The notes: generated by a model not told the origin, from the sequence alone. Counted from the first letter of the stretch, positions 12,761 to 26,440 are shown. The stretch: DNA of 64,000 nt from Heterobilharzia americana (GCA_944470555.2 OX104134.1:101116701-101180700); one strand, 5' to 3'. Translations and numbers: made by a program.

Positions 12761-13675
12761 ATCCATAATATTCCTTTGATAAACACTTTGGACCTGAGTA
12801 TTTCACTGAGTTGACTTCGATAACTAATCGGTACATATGCTTGTTATCATTTACCAAACTCTCAATTTGTTTTAGAGCACAAAATTTGGTTCATATTATA
12901 ACCAAATAGTATCATAATTCCACAATGAAATGAATGATTTCATGCAAATTTGAACAAGTAAAAATATTCAGAGAATAAGCACCATAAATAAACGTGTTGC
13001 AATTATATAGTGTCATCTGTTCAGCCAAGGATGACTTATATTTTAAATTGAGACCACTGTTTTCCCTTGGTGCAATGAATTTTTGTTTAAGTTGAACAGT
13101 TTTAAATTTCCCGTTCAAGCTTCAATTATTTTGTTTGACAAGCATGACTATAAATGCTTGATTTGGTAACTGTAGTAAATTAATGTATAAATGACAATAA
13201 CTGAGAGATAGGAATGAAAGTTGAAGTTTTTATTTATTCTCCTTGACAACTGTCGGCTGGATAAAGATTGATCACAGAGTATGGTAATACGTTGGATGAA
13301 AGTAATTTCAAATCATCCGCCAAGTGTTGTTTAAATTGACTAAAAATATCTAAACTAAATGTATGCATCTTAAATGACTTAGAGAATTGGAAGATTTTGA
13401 CTGGAAATTACTCTAGACAAATTGACAATAAAAGTGTTCTCATTTGGTTCTGTTGATGAACTTAGACAGCAAGAAAAATAAGATTTGTAGGACACAATTC
13501 AAAGAAGAATTTATTTAGCTTCCTATCGTCGGCTAGTTATTATAATGGGGTAACTAATAGTTCATCTAAAGTGTGAGAATTCAGTGACAACTTGGGATAC
13601 ATTTTCAAAAGATTGATAGTGATTTTGAGATGTCTGTAATAGAATATCTCTTGAAGGAAGATGATTGGGTAAATT
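12761..13675. other. AT-rich non-coding stretch
   Basis: No supported feature is seen. The open frames on either strand are short and have no recognisable motif. Confidence 0.4.
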
Positions 13676-13679
13676 GATG

Positions 13680-13870
13680 CTGAAGGTATTATACTGTAAT
13701 TGAACTGATGGTGGCTAACAAGTGAATGCAGGATACTTGTTTCATTCCCTCGGCATTTCGTTGACCAGGTGCACATACACCCCAGTTACAGATGTTGTTC
13801 TCACTAAGAATTGAACCCAGTACACGTCGCTTCATACACCCATGAGCTACCAGTTAGTCTAATAAGGCAC
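13680..13870 (-). repeat. SINE of the hammerhead type, minus strand
   Basis: On the minus strand the order is A-box-like GTAGCTCATGGG, B-box-like GGGTTCAATTC, the landmark TTAGTGAGAACAACATC, a hammerhead remnant with GAAAC (13739-13743), and the tail TTAGCCACCATCAG. The first core strand is degraded. Copy orientation and order are clear although the ribozyme is dead. Confidence 0.65.
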
Positions 13871-16500
13871 AGCATCGGGCTATTCTGCAACGCGTATCAG
13901 TTGTTGTTTATTGATACTTGTTTTTTTCATGGTTATACTGTGCAGAGTTTAAGGCTCACACGGAACAACCTCATCCACTGGAATCCTAGCACATTCAACT
14001 GTTTTAAATTGGATGGAATGCGTGTGCTGAATTCTACTGCTACTTACCATCGCGACATAGTAAATTTTCAGGCGATACAGTAGTATGCGCATAAGAGACT
14101 AAACAGCAACAGAGATCCTTTAATCCAGTCCAGTGTAACAATGAGAAGTTACAAATGTCAATAAGTGGCGGTAATCTGAAAGGTGTGAGTTTGCTCACCA
14201 TGTTGTCTGTGAAGCTGTAGCATTTCAGCTTTCAGCACTTGGATTCACGAAAGTGAGTAATGTAAAAGTGAGTTTATTGGAATGTATTGATGACATGGTA
14301 TTTCACAACCTTCTCTTCGACTACTTACAAGCTGATAATCGCAATTACCAGAATAGGCCAAATACTCGCCGTACGTTCTAATTAGTAATTTTATCTGCAG
14401 CCAAAAGAAGGGCTTTAAGTCCCCATTCAGTCACCCAACAAAAGAAACTAGGAGAAAAGTTACCCTTTTCAGTAACTCATTCTGAACTGGTACAATTGTA
14501 TGTATATAAATATTAGAAGTTAATGAAAGACTAGATTAGAAGAAATGAGTACAGTTCATTAGTGTAAGTTAGAAAACACCTGTCATGAACTTTTCACGAT
14601 GAAAACTTCGAAGCCTAGACTAGCCAAACTGAATATTCCTATGGTTCCTAAAAAGCTGCTTTTATTGAATTTATAGTTCAATGGAGCCTCATTAGTGGAA
14701 ATATTGAAAGGCCATTTATCCCGTTCATTGAGAAAAACCTTCTCTTGCAGCTAGATTCCAACTCCCTTTTACCACACACCTCATGATTTGATTATGCGCT
14801 TAGAATAATCCGCTGCTGTTGGCCTCCTCAATGTATTTCTTTCCGTTGAACTACTCCTAAGGAACAAAGCATGTGAGCCGTACATAGCGTCTGCTTTTGA
14901 AACGAACCGTCGAACACATACCATATTGGCTTTACAAGGGAGAAAAAAGATTCTATCGCAGTACAATTTCAGAACATATGATAGTTGCTGAGATGTTAAG
15001 TTGGCCCACGGTTTAACTTTATCTATAGAGTATGTGGGAACCCATTGAAAGCTGCTCGAATAAAACGTCTTCAAACTGTGGAAGCTGTGTTGATTCATAT
15101 ATTAAAATATGAGCTCCGTATGCAATGAACTTAACTAAGATTGTATCTTTGGGAAGTGTTTTTTTCTTTGTTCTTACTCTCCGATTATATCTTCTCTCTT
15201 TACCTGATCAGTCTAATTTTTCATTGTTGGGTTGTGTTCAATTGTTTTAAGTGTACTATACATCATGTAACGTAGTTACTTAATCATGCATTGCCTATCA
15301 ACATCACATCACACAATTCCATTTCAAATCTCCACTAAAAGAAACACATGTACATTGACAGGACAGAGAGGTAGGCTTGCAGTGGATTTCTTTAAAGCAT
15401 CACAACGAATTTATGCGCCATAAAGGAAATGGCGTCCATAATTTAACCGTCGTAGATCACTTAGTGACTGCAGGAAAGTTGATCCAAGTTCAGATAGATT
15501 TAAAAACAATCAGTACATAACAGAATGAAAATTTAATTCGGTTTACTGAATACCTAGTGAATAAAATGGTTAACAAGTAATCTATTCTTTCAAAAAGAAG
15601 AATAATTTAGCCCTGTACTGCCTTAGTGGTGGATTTAATTAGCTGCCTTTGACAGTGATCTATTGTAATTGTGATCAGACTCTGCAAATCTTATCTCCAT
15701 TTTTTACATCTCAAGCCTATGTTGACAATCGGATTCATTATAATCGCCATTGTATAATCATTAGCAGACATTTTTGCGAGAATCGTAGTCAACCTACTTT
15801 AATTCTAAACATAACTTATTATTTAACAGTATTTTATATTTGGATTAGGATTTCAAACTCTCTTACTCTCAGTTTCTCAATAGTAAGCACACATGATAAA
15901 GTTGTAAGGAGCTGAAGAGTTGGCTATAAGATACAATGATGTAGGCATATTTGACAAAAATTTGTTAATGGGGGTTCATTCAAAAGTGAAATATTACCTA
16001 GCAGTTGTCGGCAGTTCAGACTTTACTGACCATGCTAAACTCTGGACAGTGAAATCGTATCAAAATGCATATCTGTAACAAGTGCAAATCTCATGGCCTA
16101 TTTACATATGGTTTCTTTAAGATGTATTTTTTGTAAAGCCGTGAAACCCATTTATCACAGTTCTCAGGTTACCTCAGTATTATTGTGTGATGCATCTGCT
16201 ATATGAAATGGAATTTTTTAAAAAGCAGTTGCGGACTAGTCGCTTAGTACAGTTGGCGGAACAAGGATATAAAAACTGTATTTATGCATCCAAAATCAGA
16301 TTGCTATTCTATTTGCTCATTCACATTTCACCCAGGTTCACAGCTTCTTACCTGTTTCCCTATTCAGTTAGCATCTATGAAAGTGAACTGCGATGAAGAG
16401 TATCCTAGCTCAACGAACACATTGCGAAACGACTGTTAGGACTAGATAATCTGAGAGAATAATCTCTAGTGATCGATAAATGTATATGATCTAGTCCTAC
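13871..16500. other. AT-rich non-coding stretch
   Basis: Open frames of 88-105 codons occur (for example 14781-15098 minus, 15649-15915 plus). None shows a motif I recognise and their composition matches the surrounding DNA, so I do not call genes. Confidence 0.4.
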
Positions 16501-16504
16501 AGTA

Positions 16505-16690
16505 TTCTGTCACGGCCGGAATACCTAAGTGATGACTTTTGTGACTACAGCACTGTATGACATGGCTTCAAACCCCTGAGGTTGCGGATACTCCGTGTTG
16601 ATGAGTGCCAAGAAGCACAAAAGCTAGGTTCAATGCTTCCTGCTGATAGTCTTGAACCACTTGAAACACTATTAATCAGCAGTTATATGC
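16505..16690 (+). repeat. SINE of the hammerhead type
   Basis: The head GGCCGGAATACCTAAGTGATG is followed by GACTACAGCACTG and a B-box-like GGCTTCAAACCCC. Then comes a hammerhead-like fold. The head aligns with 11615-11690. Confidence 0.6.
16596..16665 (+). ncRNA. Hammerhead remnant with covarying stem II
   Basis: The core reads TTGATGA (16598-16604), one change from CTGATGA. Stem II is GTGC (16605-16608) paired with GCAC (16615-16618). Compared with GTCC/GGAC of the 11100 copy, the third pair is switched from C:G to G:C on both sides, so pairing is kept. The following AAAAGC has lost G12. Confidence 0.5.
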
Positions 16691-19600
16691 AAGGAGTTTT
16701 TATACAGAAGTAAGTTCATAAATGTAAACTTATCTCATGTTTTCCTTCTGCCGCAAACCGATATCGTGGAGAGCTCTGGAGCTTTGTTTCACTTTGTTTT
16801 GAGTTCCTCATAGTCACAATCCTCGTGACCACTAAATGCTGTTCAGTATGTAACCTTATAAAGTTCTCTTTTAGTAAATATTTGTTTGTATACCTGTATC
16901 ATTCACTTACTTACTACATAACCATTATGATTGATGGAAATCATGAAAAGTATCACGAAGGATACATTCTGATGCAAAAGTCTCAGGCTAACAGGAAACT
17001 TCTAGTCATTAGTAATCATTTCAGAGGTTCTTCAGTTTGCATCAACTTTCAAGGAATCGATGCAATAAACTTGGTGGTACTCTGTGGAAATGTTTAATAT
17101 AAGACCTACGAGAATAATTTTGTTAAAGTTATGCGTACAACTTAGCCGGCAAATGTTGTAGATATTAAAATGTTAGATCATCAGGGAATCAGCTTTAGGA
17201 TAATCAAAATATGAAACAATCACTTTATGCACACTTGTGATTTCAGTAGATTGTTATGCCTGGTAAATGACTTATTCCCTGTTTAGCATAAAAGTTCCAT
17301 AGGGCACTTTTTTGATCAATAAAGATAAATAAATCTAATTTCAACACTTGGATGTTACTCCTACTTATTCCTCATCAGTAATACTTCACCTACCTGAAGA
17401 TTTTGTTTCAATAAATCCGATTATTAGATTTGATGAACTGAATATAATTTGTGATCGGAAAATGAAATTTTCACAATATAAATAAAAATCTGAATACTGA
17501 AGTATGTATTTAGTTATTTATATATGAATTCATTTTCGCCAATAAATATTTGTTGATCAAATCATTCGTAGAAATATACATACCTCACAATTGTCAAAGC
17601 CAATGAGCAAACTGTTACGTGCTACTTAATAATTTTATAAGTAGTTTGAAGAGTGATTTCCAAGTTTTCCCACTAATTCCAATGAGATAGACGAACCCAC
17701 GCTTGAAAGCCGGCACACAGACATATATGTTGCCTATGAACACTGAATGAAGATACAAACACACGCATTCTGACGACTTCATGTTTGTGTGTCATTGACG
17801 CGATTAGTGAACTACTATCTCCATGATCTAGAAATATGCACACACAACCTCCCCCCCCACACACGCACAAACAAGGGTATGTACATTTAGATTACCTTGA
17901 AACAGTCGATCGTATCAAGAAGATATTTTCAATTATTTTTGATAATTAAAAAACCGGAAGAAAACAACGAAGAGATGAAGAAAAAGATCAAATGGTAATC
18001 TGAAAGTCTGTTTTATAGATATGATGTTTTCAAAAGTTATCAAATAGTTCCTTTGCCCTATTATTTATGAATTGTATCTTGATCTCTTTGTGTTCATACT
18101 AATTCTGTAAAGTAAGGAAAAGGATAAAGAGAAACTCAAAATTGCTTTAAAACTAATTCAGAAGTGATTTGATTGTAAACATCTACCATCTCCAAGCATA
18201 ACAGATTAGCACTTGGTAATTTTTAGTGTTAGTTAAAAAATAAAGCAAAGTGATCTGTTATTCGCCATTAACTGTATTATCATTTTGAAACACTCTTAAG
18301 TGGTGACTGAAATTTGTCAATAAAGTATCAAGTGAGCTTAGTAGGCTGACATTGGATGCCTGACAATCATCTGTAAAGCTTACGCGAGACCCCAAAGAAC
18401 CTTTGTTGATTAACACCACTATCGTGGATTATTGTTACAACCACGTCCTTAAAACTGTCAACAACCTCAGCATTGCTGGCTGATCGTTTTCAGACGACGT
18501 TAAACTAAGAAACTGAATGAGAGGATATACCAGAAAGTGAATAGAGTGAAGCACAACTCAAGAATGCAAGAATGCAGTTACATACTCAACATCAAAACAA
18601 ATAAAAAGCGGATGCATTTATTCAGGTCAACACTTAGCCTGACTATAGAGACAGTCTTCTACGAGTCGAGATATTATTCACCTTCAATGAATCTCGCTAA
18701 ACTAGTACTTGGTGAAATCTATCACTTATGATAATTAATGTGTGAATTTACCCAGATTTTTTTGAAAACACCTAAATAAAGTTTTTCTCTGTCACCTCAG
18801 CAGTGTAAGAATTTCCATATCAGCGAACTGCCTGTTTTAAGATGAATTCTCATTAAATTCAAATTTTTGATGTGTCTACGATGTTTCTTCTTTACTATGG
18901 ATGAATTTCTGCTTGTCAATGAAGTGAATGGTAATGACAACGTTGTATTATCGTTTTATGTCGCTTTATTATTTACTCATGTTTCACCAGCCAAAATTGT
19001 TTGTTTCATTTGCGGCTACATTGAGTTGAAGGATGTTTATATCGGAACAGCGACAAAGTAAATCAGAAAGCTAATATAAGGATGAACATCCGATATGCAA
19101 CTCAATTTCAACAAAAACATTTACCGCCAAAAGCATGGAGTCAAAAAGGCGGTCCTTATCGGGTCTGGTTTTAACAGGCATCACTATGTCCGATTTGGAA
19201 ACAACTGTACTAAGTCTAGTCATCAAACAACTCGAATTCAAGATATGATAACTTGACAACATATCCTTTATCTGCGAGTAGGATTCAGATTTACAAAAAA
19301 CACTATCTGCTTCTGTTTACTGTCATTCTTCCATCACTGGTATCATGGGAATGGAATCGCATGCAAAGATACTGTTTCCCGATGTATAGCTAACGGAAAA
19401 AAAGATAATCACACTTGAGATCCATTTACCGAAAATCCATATGTAATAAAAAACTGACCAGTTTTCACAGTTGGCTTTCTTTTATTTGGAAAAGAAATTT
19501 TATTCATTCTCACTCAACTGGAATCTATCAAATTTGTACTTCTGATACACTGAGAGAATAACTGGAATGTCTGAGGTCTATATTCATCAGAAACAGATAT

Positions 19601-20545
19601 CTAGAAGAATTTTAATAAATAAAAATGTGGATTGAGAAAGCTTCCTGAAATATGCACCGGAGGAGACAAAAAGAATCTAATTTTGAACTTTGAATACAAC
19701 GTTGTCATAGTGGACGACACTCTGAAACGTTTAGACATGGAAGCCACAATTCTATGAATCATTTATGTCAGCCGGTGAATAACTTTACTGTACGCTTGTA
19801 CGAAAACATGAACCGATGGAAGACGTTATTAACTAACAACAAGCAAAATAAACCAATGTAGAAATAAAAACTGGGAAGTGTATGAGCAGAGTTTTAAATG
19901 CATTACCTATAAACATTTTAAAAATTCATGACAGGATGTAATACCACTTGAAAACATATCTGAATGATTGAGACAACTTCAGAAGGAGTAACTTGATGTC
20001 ATATGTATGTGGTGGAAAACATTTTCCAACCCAAGCTTTAAGGAGGCTACCAAGTAGTCGATTACACTACTTACCATTCCACATTTGATCGAAAAAAAAG
20101 CTGATTAAAAGCACCACAAAGTGTTTGCGAAGTTAATTACAGGCAAAATACTGGCCTATTTGAGATAGTGGAGAATATTTGTAGCTGAATTGGCTGATCC
20201 TGGTATTGCTGCTTTCTCCTCGCAGTACAGCTTAGTCGTGAAGCTTTTATTGTGATTCTAGACAAGACAATCATCAGCAAGAACTTCGGAAAAAGGTGAA
20301 CTGTGGGAAATTCTGCACAGACGACTTAGAAGCTTGTCCTGGAATCAATTTTTTCGGTGTTTGCACACGCATTGTGACTGGCTGTTGCGCTGAGCTGAAC
20401 TCTGACCTTCTTGTTCCTTTTCATGCTTTTCATTGGCAGATAGGCTGTATCACTGCGGTGCATCTATTGATTGGTTGAGCAATCTGACTGAACGTAACAA
20501 CGGAAAATTACAAGTATCAATCGATAATAACTGATAGTCGTTGCC
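16691..20545. other. AT-rich non-coding stretch
   Basis: No supported gene is seen. A C-run and AC-rich tract lies at about 17849-17872. Several frames of 60-90 codons look like chance. Confidence 0.4.
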
Positions 20546-20574
20546 CAGAGAGAGAGACGTGTGTGTGTGTGTAG
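20546..20574. repeat. GA/GT microsatellite
   Basis: AGAGAGAGAC is followed by GTGTGTGTGTGTG, immediately upstream of a SINE head. Confidence 0.85.
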
Positions 20575-20665
20575 CCCTCTTGGTTCAGTAGCCTAGTGGA
20601 TACTGTCTCTGAGTTTAAAGCGATGGGTACTCAGTACAAGTCTCAGTGAGAACCCGATCACTCAC
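20575..20665 (+). repeat. SINE head cut by the assembly gap
   Basis: TCAGTAGCCTAGTGGATACTG matches the A-box segment of the 10985 copy. CTCAGTGAGAACCCGATCAC matches its landmark CAGTGGGAACAAAATCAC. The hammerhead portion would fall inside the N gap. Confidence 0.6.
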
Positions 20666-21008
20666 NNNNNNNNNNNNNNNNNNNNNNNNNNNNNNNNNNN
20701 NNNNNNNNNNNNNNNNNNNNNNNNNNNNNNNNNNNNNNNNNNNNNNNNNNNNNNNNNNNNNNNNNNNNNNNNNNNNNNNNNNNNNNNNNNNNNNNNNNNN
20801 NNNNNNNNNNNNNNNNNNNNNNNNNNNNNNNNNNNNNNNNNNNNNNNNNNNNNNNNNNNNNNNNNNNNNNNNNNNNNNNNNNNNNNNNNNNNNNNNNNNN
20901 NNNNNNNNNNNNNNNNNNNNNNNNNNNNNNNNNNNNNNNNNNNNNNNNNNNNNNNNNNNNNNNNNNNNNNNNNNNNNNNNNNNNNNNNNNNNNNNNNNNN
21001 NNNNNNNN
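20666..21008. other. Assembly gap (343 N)
   Basis: The bases are undetermined. The SINE entering the gap and the change of base composition beyond it suggest that a repeat caused the break. Confidence 1.
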
Positions 21009-21059
21009 TCCAATTCGATTTATTGTATTTTATTTTTTAATTGCCACGACACCCTAGAA

Positions 21060-21287
21060 TAAGGTTCAGACAACCAGGGGCCACCTCACGCAGTGAGCCC
21101 ATCGGAAGAGTTTTACCAGTGGAGAAACCACTGGGTTTTTACTTCCGGCTGGTATCGTCTTAGGGTCCTCACGAACCCACTAGGGGGGAGTGATCTGTAG
21201 CGTCACACACTTCCCCAAAATCAATAGCCTGGGGTTTGACGACTTTCGACAATGATGCTGACCTTGATAGTTTAACTGGACTCGCTA
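21060..21287. other. GC-richer repeat-like segment with a hairpin
   Basis: A perfect 7-bp stem with a 5-base loop occurs at 21116-21134 (CCAGTGG, AGAAA, CCACTGG). The segment leads straight into repeat C and may belong to the same element. No coding frame is recognised. Confidence 0.4.
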
Positions 21288-21550
21288 AGCTCAAGGCACC
21301 CGGTCAAGCATCCTCGCCATTTGGCACGCTGTCGTGTTACGTTGCATTGCTCGTATTCGACTCTCTATCCAGTTAGTTGGAACGCATCGGTATTTTGACA
21401 TAACCATCCAAATATACTATTCCATCCGACTACGCTATCGTGTTCTTCCTTGGCCTCGTTTTCGTGGGTATACAACAAGTCCGAATAATTAGTGATTGGT
21501 CTTTGCGTCTGTCAAGTTCGCACCAGGACAAATCCTAAAGTCTGTTCATG
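21288..21550 (+). repeat. Dispersed repeat C, copy 2
   Basis: This is the partner of 12535-12760, and it is longer and GC-richer. Shared landmarks include GTCAAGCATCCTCGCCATTTG, AAATATACTATTCC and TTAGTGATTGGTCTTTGCGT. Confidence 0.7.
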
Positions 21551-22959
21551 CCAGCATATCTGCAACAGTTGTGGTACTTCGATTTAGCAGCGTCAGGGTG
21601 TACGGTAACTAAAGTTTCCTAATAAGCCTTTATCAAGTGGTTGCTAGTTCTAAAAGTTCACCCTGGTCCCCGACAAAGAATCACCGCATTTTTGTGTGAC
21701 ATGATAATTATTGCAAGCATCATCGGTTACGCCACTGTCGGTTTCGAGTCATGCTTACCTATCTGCTGGAAACATCTGCTGATGTGGGTTGAAATGCCCA
21801 GTGTTGTGGATCAGAAAAGAATATGTACATGGTGAGGTGCGCAAGCATCATGTCTGACAGCAAGTTTTCCTACAGGCACTCAAGGGCCCATCATGTGTCA
21901 CTTTATCAGCAGGATTCCACGACCGAGCTGTAGTTCCTTTGCCTACTTCCCCACAGAATCATTGTTGCGCTTCTTCTGCTACTAACTAGCTGCAGTTGAT
22001 TCTTTACTTTCATGGAATCACGGAAAACGTACTTAGGACTCCGTGGGTGATCTTAATGGCATTGTTCCAGTTCTAATATACGGCCTGTGCCTGAAGTTGA
22101 ATAACTTCGTGTTTAATATGACAACTTAATGTGCGGTAATTCACATGCACCTACCGAACCTACGTCCTATTAGGTGAAAATATTTGGGTATTATTACGAC
22201 TGCGAAAAGAACTACTGACCGTGTTATGGGTTAAAAAAATTATCCACAGCGTTCTGGCTCCACATCACGGTAGGTTGATAAACGACCGTATGGTCTGTGT
22301 TTAGGTCACATACTTCCTACGGCATTCCATATATTATAATAAACGTTTAATCTCTGCAACAAGATACAACGAAACATGACATTTGAGCACAAGTTACAGC
22401 AATGGTACTAAAGTAGAGCACTAAATCTGGCGAAGACTGAGTTAGTGTGTACACAGTTACCACAACAAAGTAGACACGCAGATACTTTCTGTTTAACCAA
22501 GGGAAACCATACTTCCCATATATTCTAGACAACTTCTTTACGTGAGTACGGAGTGACTGACACTTTGCCGTAAAAAGGAAAATGCCGTGGGATGTAAAGC
22601 GCGTATAGGCCGGAAAACTTCGGAGCGTGTTAAGTTGGTCAGCGTACGGCACCCGTAGGTGTAGCGTCGTCCCAACAACCTTCTCCCATTGTTATACATT
22701 CATTTTGTCAGGGAAAAACTGGTAATTATCTCGTACAAGTAGGCATACCAGCTGTCTGATAAAACCGGGGGTTTTATCGGGAAATGTATCTTCTTATGAT
22801 TCTTTTGGAAGTGGACGTAGAGCACGTACACATGCAAGCTACGAGGTCAACCTGAGAAATGGTTGTTACCCATTACGTCTTCTTCCACCTAAGCTTACCT
22901 CTAAACAGTTGGTTCTGGACACTTCCTCAAGTGAGTTTAACAGTCAGTACAAACTCACC
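21551..22959. other. Unassigned, probably old repeat DNA
   Basis: Base composition resembles the retroelement remnants downstream rather than the AT-rich DNA before the gap. A 101-codon minus frame (22347-22652) has no motif I can name. I make no functional call. Confidence 0.35.
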
Positions 22960-23387
22960 CAGATGTATCATGGTTGATCTACTCCTGCGTATTTTTGTGC
23001 TCCTGTTACAAATTTCGCCTGCTGCTCGCTTTTGCTATTCACTTTTCAGATTTTACCTAACCAGTCCTGCATTCAAATGGCATCCTACAAATCGCATTCG
23101 TCAGTGGGAAATATTGCCACCAAAACGTTATGACGAATGCGCACACCTCAAGGTAATGACTGTGGTGCGGCCTCACCTTCAAGAATATTGGATGATTCAA
23201 ACGATGACCGGATAATCTTCAAACTTGAGCTGAGCCTGCTTCAACACACCTCCTGTATGCCATAAATCACAGCATCTAATGTATAGCATAACACTGTACA
23301 TAATAGTCATCTCTCATTACCAAAGTGATCAAACCTGTAAACTGGTTTGTATTCATGTAACCTTTGTTGTATGAAATATATTATTAT
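22960..23387 (+). repeat. Repeat family A, copy 1 (left arm of inverted repeat from 23071)
   Basis: This is the 3' end of a retroelement-like repeat ending CCTGTAAACTGGTTTGT, TTGTATGAAATATATTATTAT. Bases 23071-23387 are the reverse complement of 26441-26757 with one mismatch (C at 23081). A diverged copy lies at 35750-36190, where homology extends leftward past the arm start. The arm is therefore part of a longer element. Confidence 0.9.
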
Positions 23388-26300
23388 GAATGCTCATTCC
23401 TTACCATGTAAGCCTACCAAAGGGATTTGGTGAAAACTTCAATTTTGTTTGCTCGTGCCAAACAGATTGCGTGTCCACAAAGTTTACAATAAAGCTTCTT
23501 TCCGCACTTGATTGCACAATGAGTAGCGCTCGGATCCCGTTCCCTTTTGGGGTTGATCCAAAGGTTCAGCACATGCTGGTGACGTGATTGATGTTGTTTT
23601 GCGTTTTTTGCATGTTGCGTGCAGCTACGGGTGACGAAATTGCACCAGCCAACTATTGGAGAATAAAAAATGCTGTGTGCAAGAGTTTATGCTAGACTGA
23701 ACGAATGAGCCGGACCCCAGTCTTTTGCGTTTCGTTTTGTCAGTCAAGTGGCCCTATAGTTGGAGTGTCACTTGATGTAGACAGTAAAACTCAGCTGGTA
23801 CATAAAGACTTTCATTATAGGTTGCATGACCGCGGAGGAGTCGTTCGAAGACCAAGGCAGTGATATTTAGGGAAGATAGTGAAGAAATATTATAATTCCA
23901 ATTTGACTTCAGGTTTCCCAGACACTGGATGCTACAAAAATCTGCGTCGCTGACACTCCGGATTTGTGTGGTCTACAATAAACTTTTACTTGATATATCA
24001 AGTCACTGTGTTGCCCCAAAACCAACACAACTTCCATTTTTTACCGCTGTTCTCATGCAAAAATTACAGGCCCGTAGTGACAGAAAATGCTATTCCTCTA
24101 CCAAAATTATGTGGAGGTTATCTGCAGAGTATACTTCGGTCTGTATAAAAAATACGCTTACATTCCTATATTCGTATTCTAATCCAAATCGGTACCAACT
24201 ACTTTTCCTTATCGGTGGTATGGTAAAAGTGTATATTTTAGGATGAAGCAAATGAAGAGCAGTCATTCAGAATGTGGATCACGGCATCCCCATAACTTGT
24301 GGTACTTTCTAAGCTCAACGAAAATAGTTAAAGCTGATTGTATTCCTGAAACGCATAAGTCTATTCGTCATAACTTTCCATGACTCACAAGGCTTATTAG
24401 GTTACGTGCACCTCAACCAGCTAATGCTTTCTGAAATTTATCCCCCACATATTCGATTTCCCTCTCCACCTCGGCCTTATTAGAGGGTGCAGGTTCTGCT
24501 TACCCTGAATGGTCAGCCTTTGATAAGATGGGATCCTTTTTCATGAATCCGAATTCATACTTGCAGCTCTGTACTGAGTTCATTTCGCCCAATGTAACAA
24601 CTGAGATATAAGTATCGCACTCGAAATAAACCATTATTATTCCTGTTATCGACAACGGAGCAGATTTGACCAGACCAGAAGGAGTGAGTGCATTCGTTCT
24701 GTATCCTGTGCTTTTCATCCTTCAGTTACCGGTAACCGAAACATGCCAGAAAGATGATAAGACGTGACTGACAGTTTTATCTACGGTGCGGTTTGGTCAT
24801 TATACAATGTACAACAAAAGGTACTTCAGCGATCCCGAATTCTCGTTATACAGTCGATAAAGGCTTCTTTCATAAAAAATATTATTGTGTATGGCAAAGT
24901 CGATCTACCAGACACCAAGTTTATGCACTCACAATGAAGTGGAAATATTGCAAACAAAAGAAACACAGACATATATCTACAAGACCCGGGTCAAGGAACA
25001 CAAACGCCTTAAACAGACAGCTAGATCAAAGCTGATACGACAGCTTCCCACACAAAATTCTACGGGGTAAAACAATATTCTCGTCAAGGTAAAACAAACC
25101 CCTGAACAAAATGTGAACTGCAGTGAAGCAAACCGGACTAGGAAACATAAAGTAACACTTTAACAAATGGAAGGGAAAATAAACAGTCCTATTAGACTGA
25201 GCAATAATAAGAATGAGAAAACGAAACAATAAAAGCGAGTTCAAAAACACACGCAAAAGTAGGAGAGTAAGAGGAAATATAGCGACGAAAGTCACGCAGA
25301 GGGATTTAATCTTTACACCCTGCAATAACCAGAAAACTCTACATCATTACAATGGAATTAGAAACCATATTTTCGGCCGAAAGAATTAACAGTGAATTCC
25401 TATTCTAGAAAAGTCACTGTCCCATAACGACGACATAATACCACAAACCTGGAGTACAGTGGTTCCTGTAATACTCCGTAGTTAAATAGCGCACCCACCT
25501 ATACTGCAACGACATTATAAGCACCAAAACTCATTCGTACCACAACTGTTCGAACGCGTCTGCAATTTTAACCCAATTAGAGGTCCAGTGGGTGCTCTTT
25601 ATACACTAAAAACATTGTTGATGTCCTGTCACTGAAACCATGGGGTCATCATCCCTCGGTCATGGACCACTGGAGAAGGAGCAGGAGAGATTCACACAGT
25701 TGCAAATCAAAGCATACCACGTTTCCCAGATTTTCACATTATTCACTTACAAAAGAGCAAGTGATTTGCAGCACTGGCCTTCAGCTAACTTCTGTAAGCA
25801 GTAATAATAATATTTATTCCTGAGTATTTGAGCGCACACCGTTTTTTTAAATAAGAATAAGTTACCATGTAAATTGCATGCATCTTAGAGGTAGGTAATC
25901 TCGGTTTCCACCTATCCTGCCACTGGAGGATATAGGTGCCGCATGTTTATGTAATGGAACATCCCAGAAGAATAAGTAAACAAAAGTTCATAGGTTGGCC
26001 AGCAAGTTACAACCGGCTGACAAACAGCTCTTAGGGCACCGAACTATGTCGTCAGCTATTTCATCAACATGCTTTTAGGTTCAGAAGATATCTACGGTCT
26101 ATTTGCAGACAGATGCCTTACAACAGAAACCCTCAAAGATGGCTCCGTAGGACCTCAGTGCCCCCAAGGTGGTGAGTTGATTATAACTCGAGGGTAAGTA
26201 AAGGTGGGATCTCTTTTTAAGTATTATTTTATGGATTAAATAGCCCTTAGTCTGGGACAGTGGTAACTCCATGCATCTGGCACTTTCCCCTCCGTTGTAC

Positions 26301-26440
26301 AACCTGTACCGTTGTGGTGAGGTAGCCCATATATGGTGAACGGCATACCCTGCTGACTCCACATGACATTCAAATCCACTTAGTTGAATTGCTGGAAATA
26401 GTCTGTTCTCATAATTCCTCCTAAATATTTAACAATGATA
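23388..26440. other. 3053-bp spacer between inverted arms, unassigned
   Basis: It lies between two nearly identical arms in opposite orientation. Frames of up to about 105 codons occur (23929-24246 +, 25026-25325 -), but none has a recognisable domain and there is no transposase-like motif. Confidence 0.5.

Noticed and set aside
20615..21062. Long open frames across the gap on both strands
   Set aside because: They consist almost wholly of undetermined residues over the N run.
24880..25070. Second GIY-YIG-like segment (QTYIYKTRVKEH)
   Set aside because: Only a few residues resemble the nuclease pattern and the flanking cysteines and closing motif are missing.
23388..26440. DNA transposon with 317-bp terminal inverted repeats
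   Set aside because: No transposase motif in the spacer, no target duplication outside the arms, and the arms belong to a repeat family that also occurs singly and resembles a retroelement 3' end.
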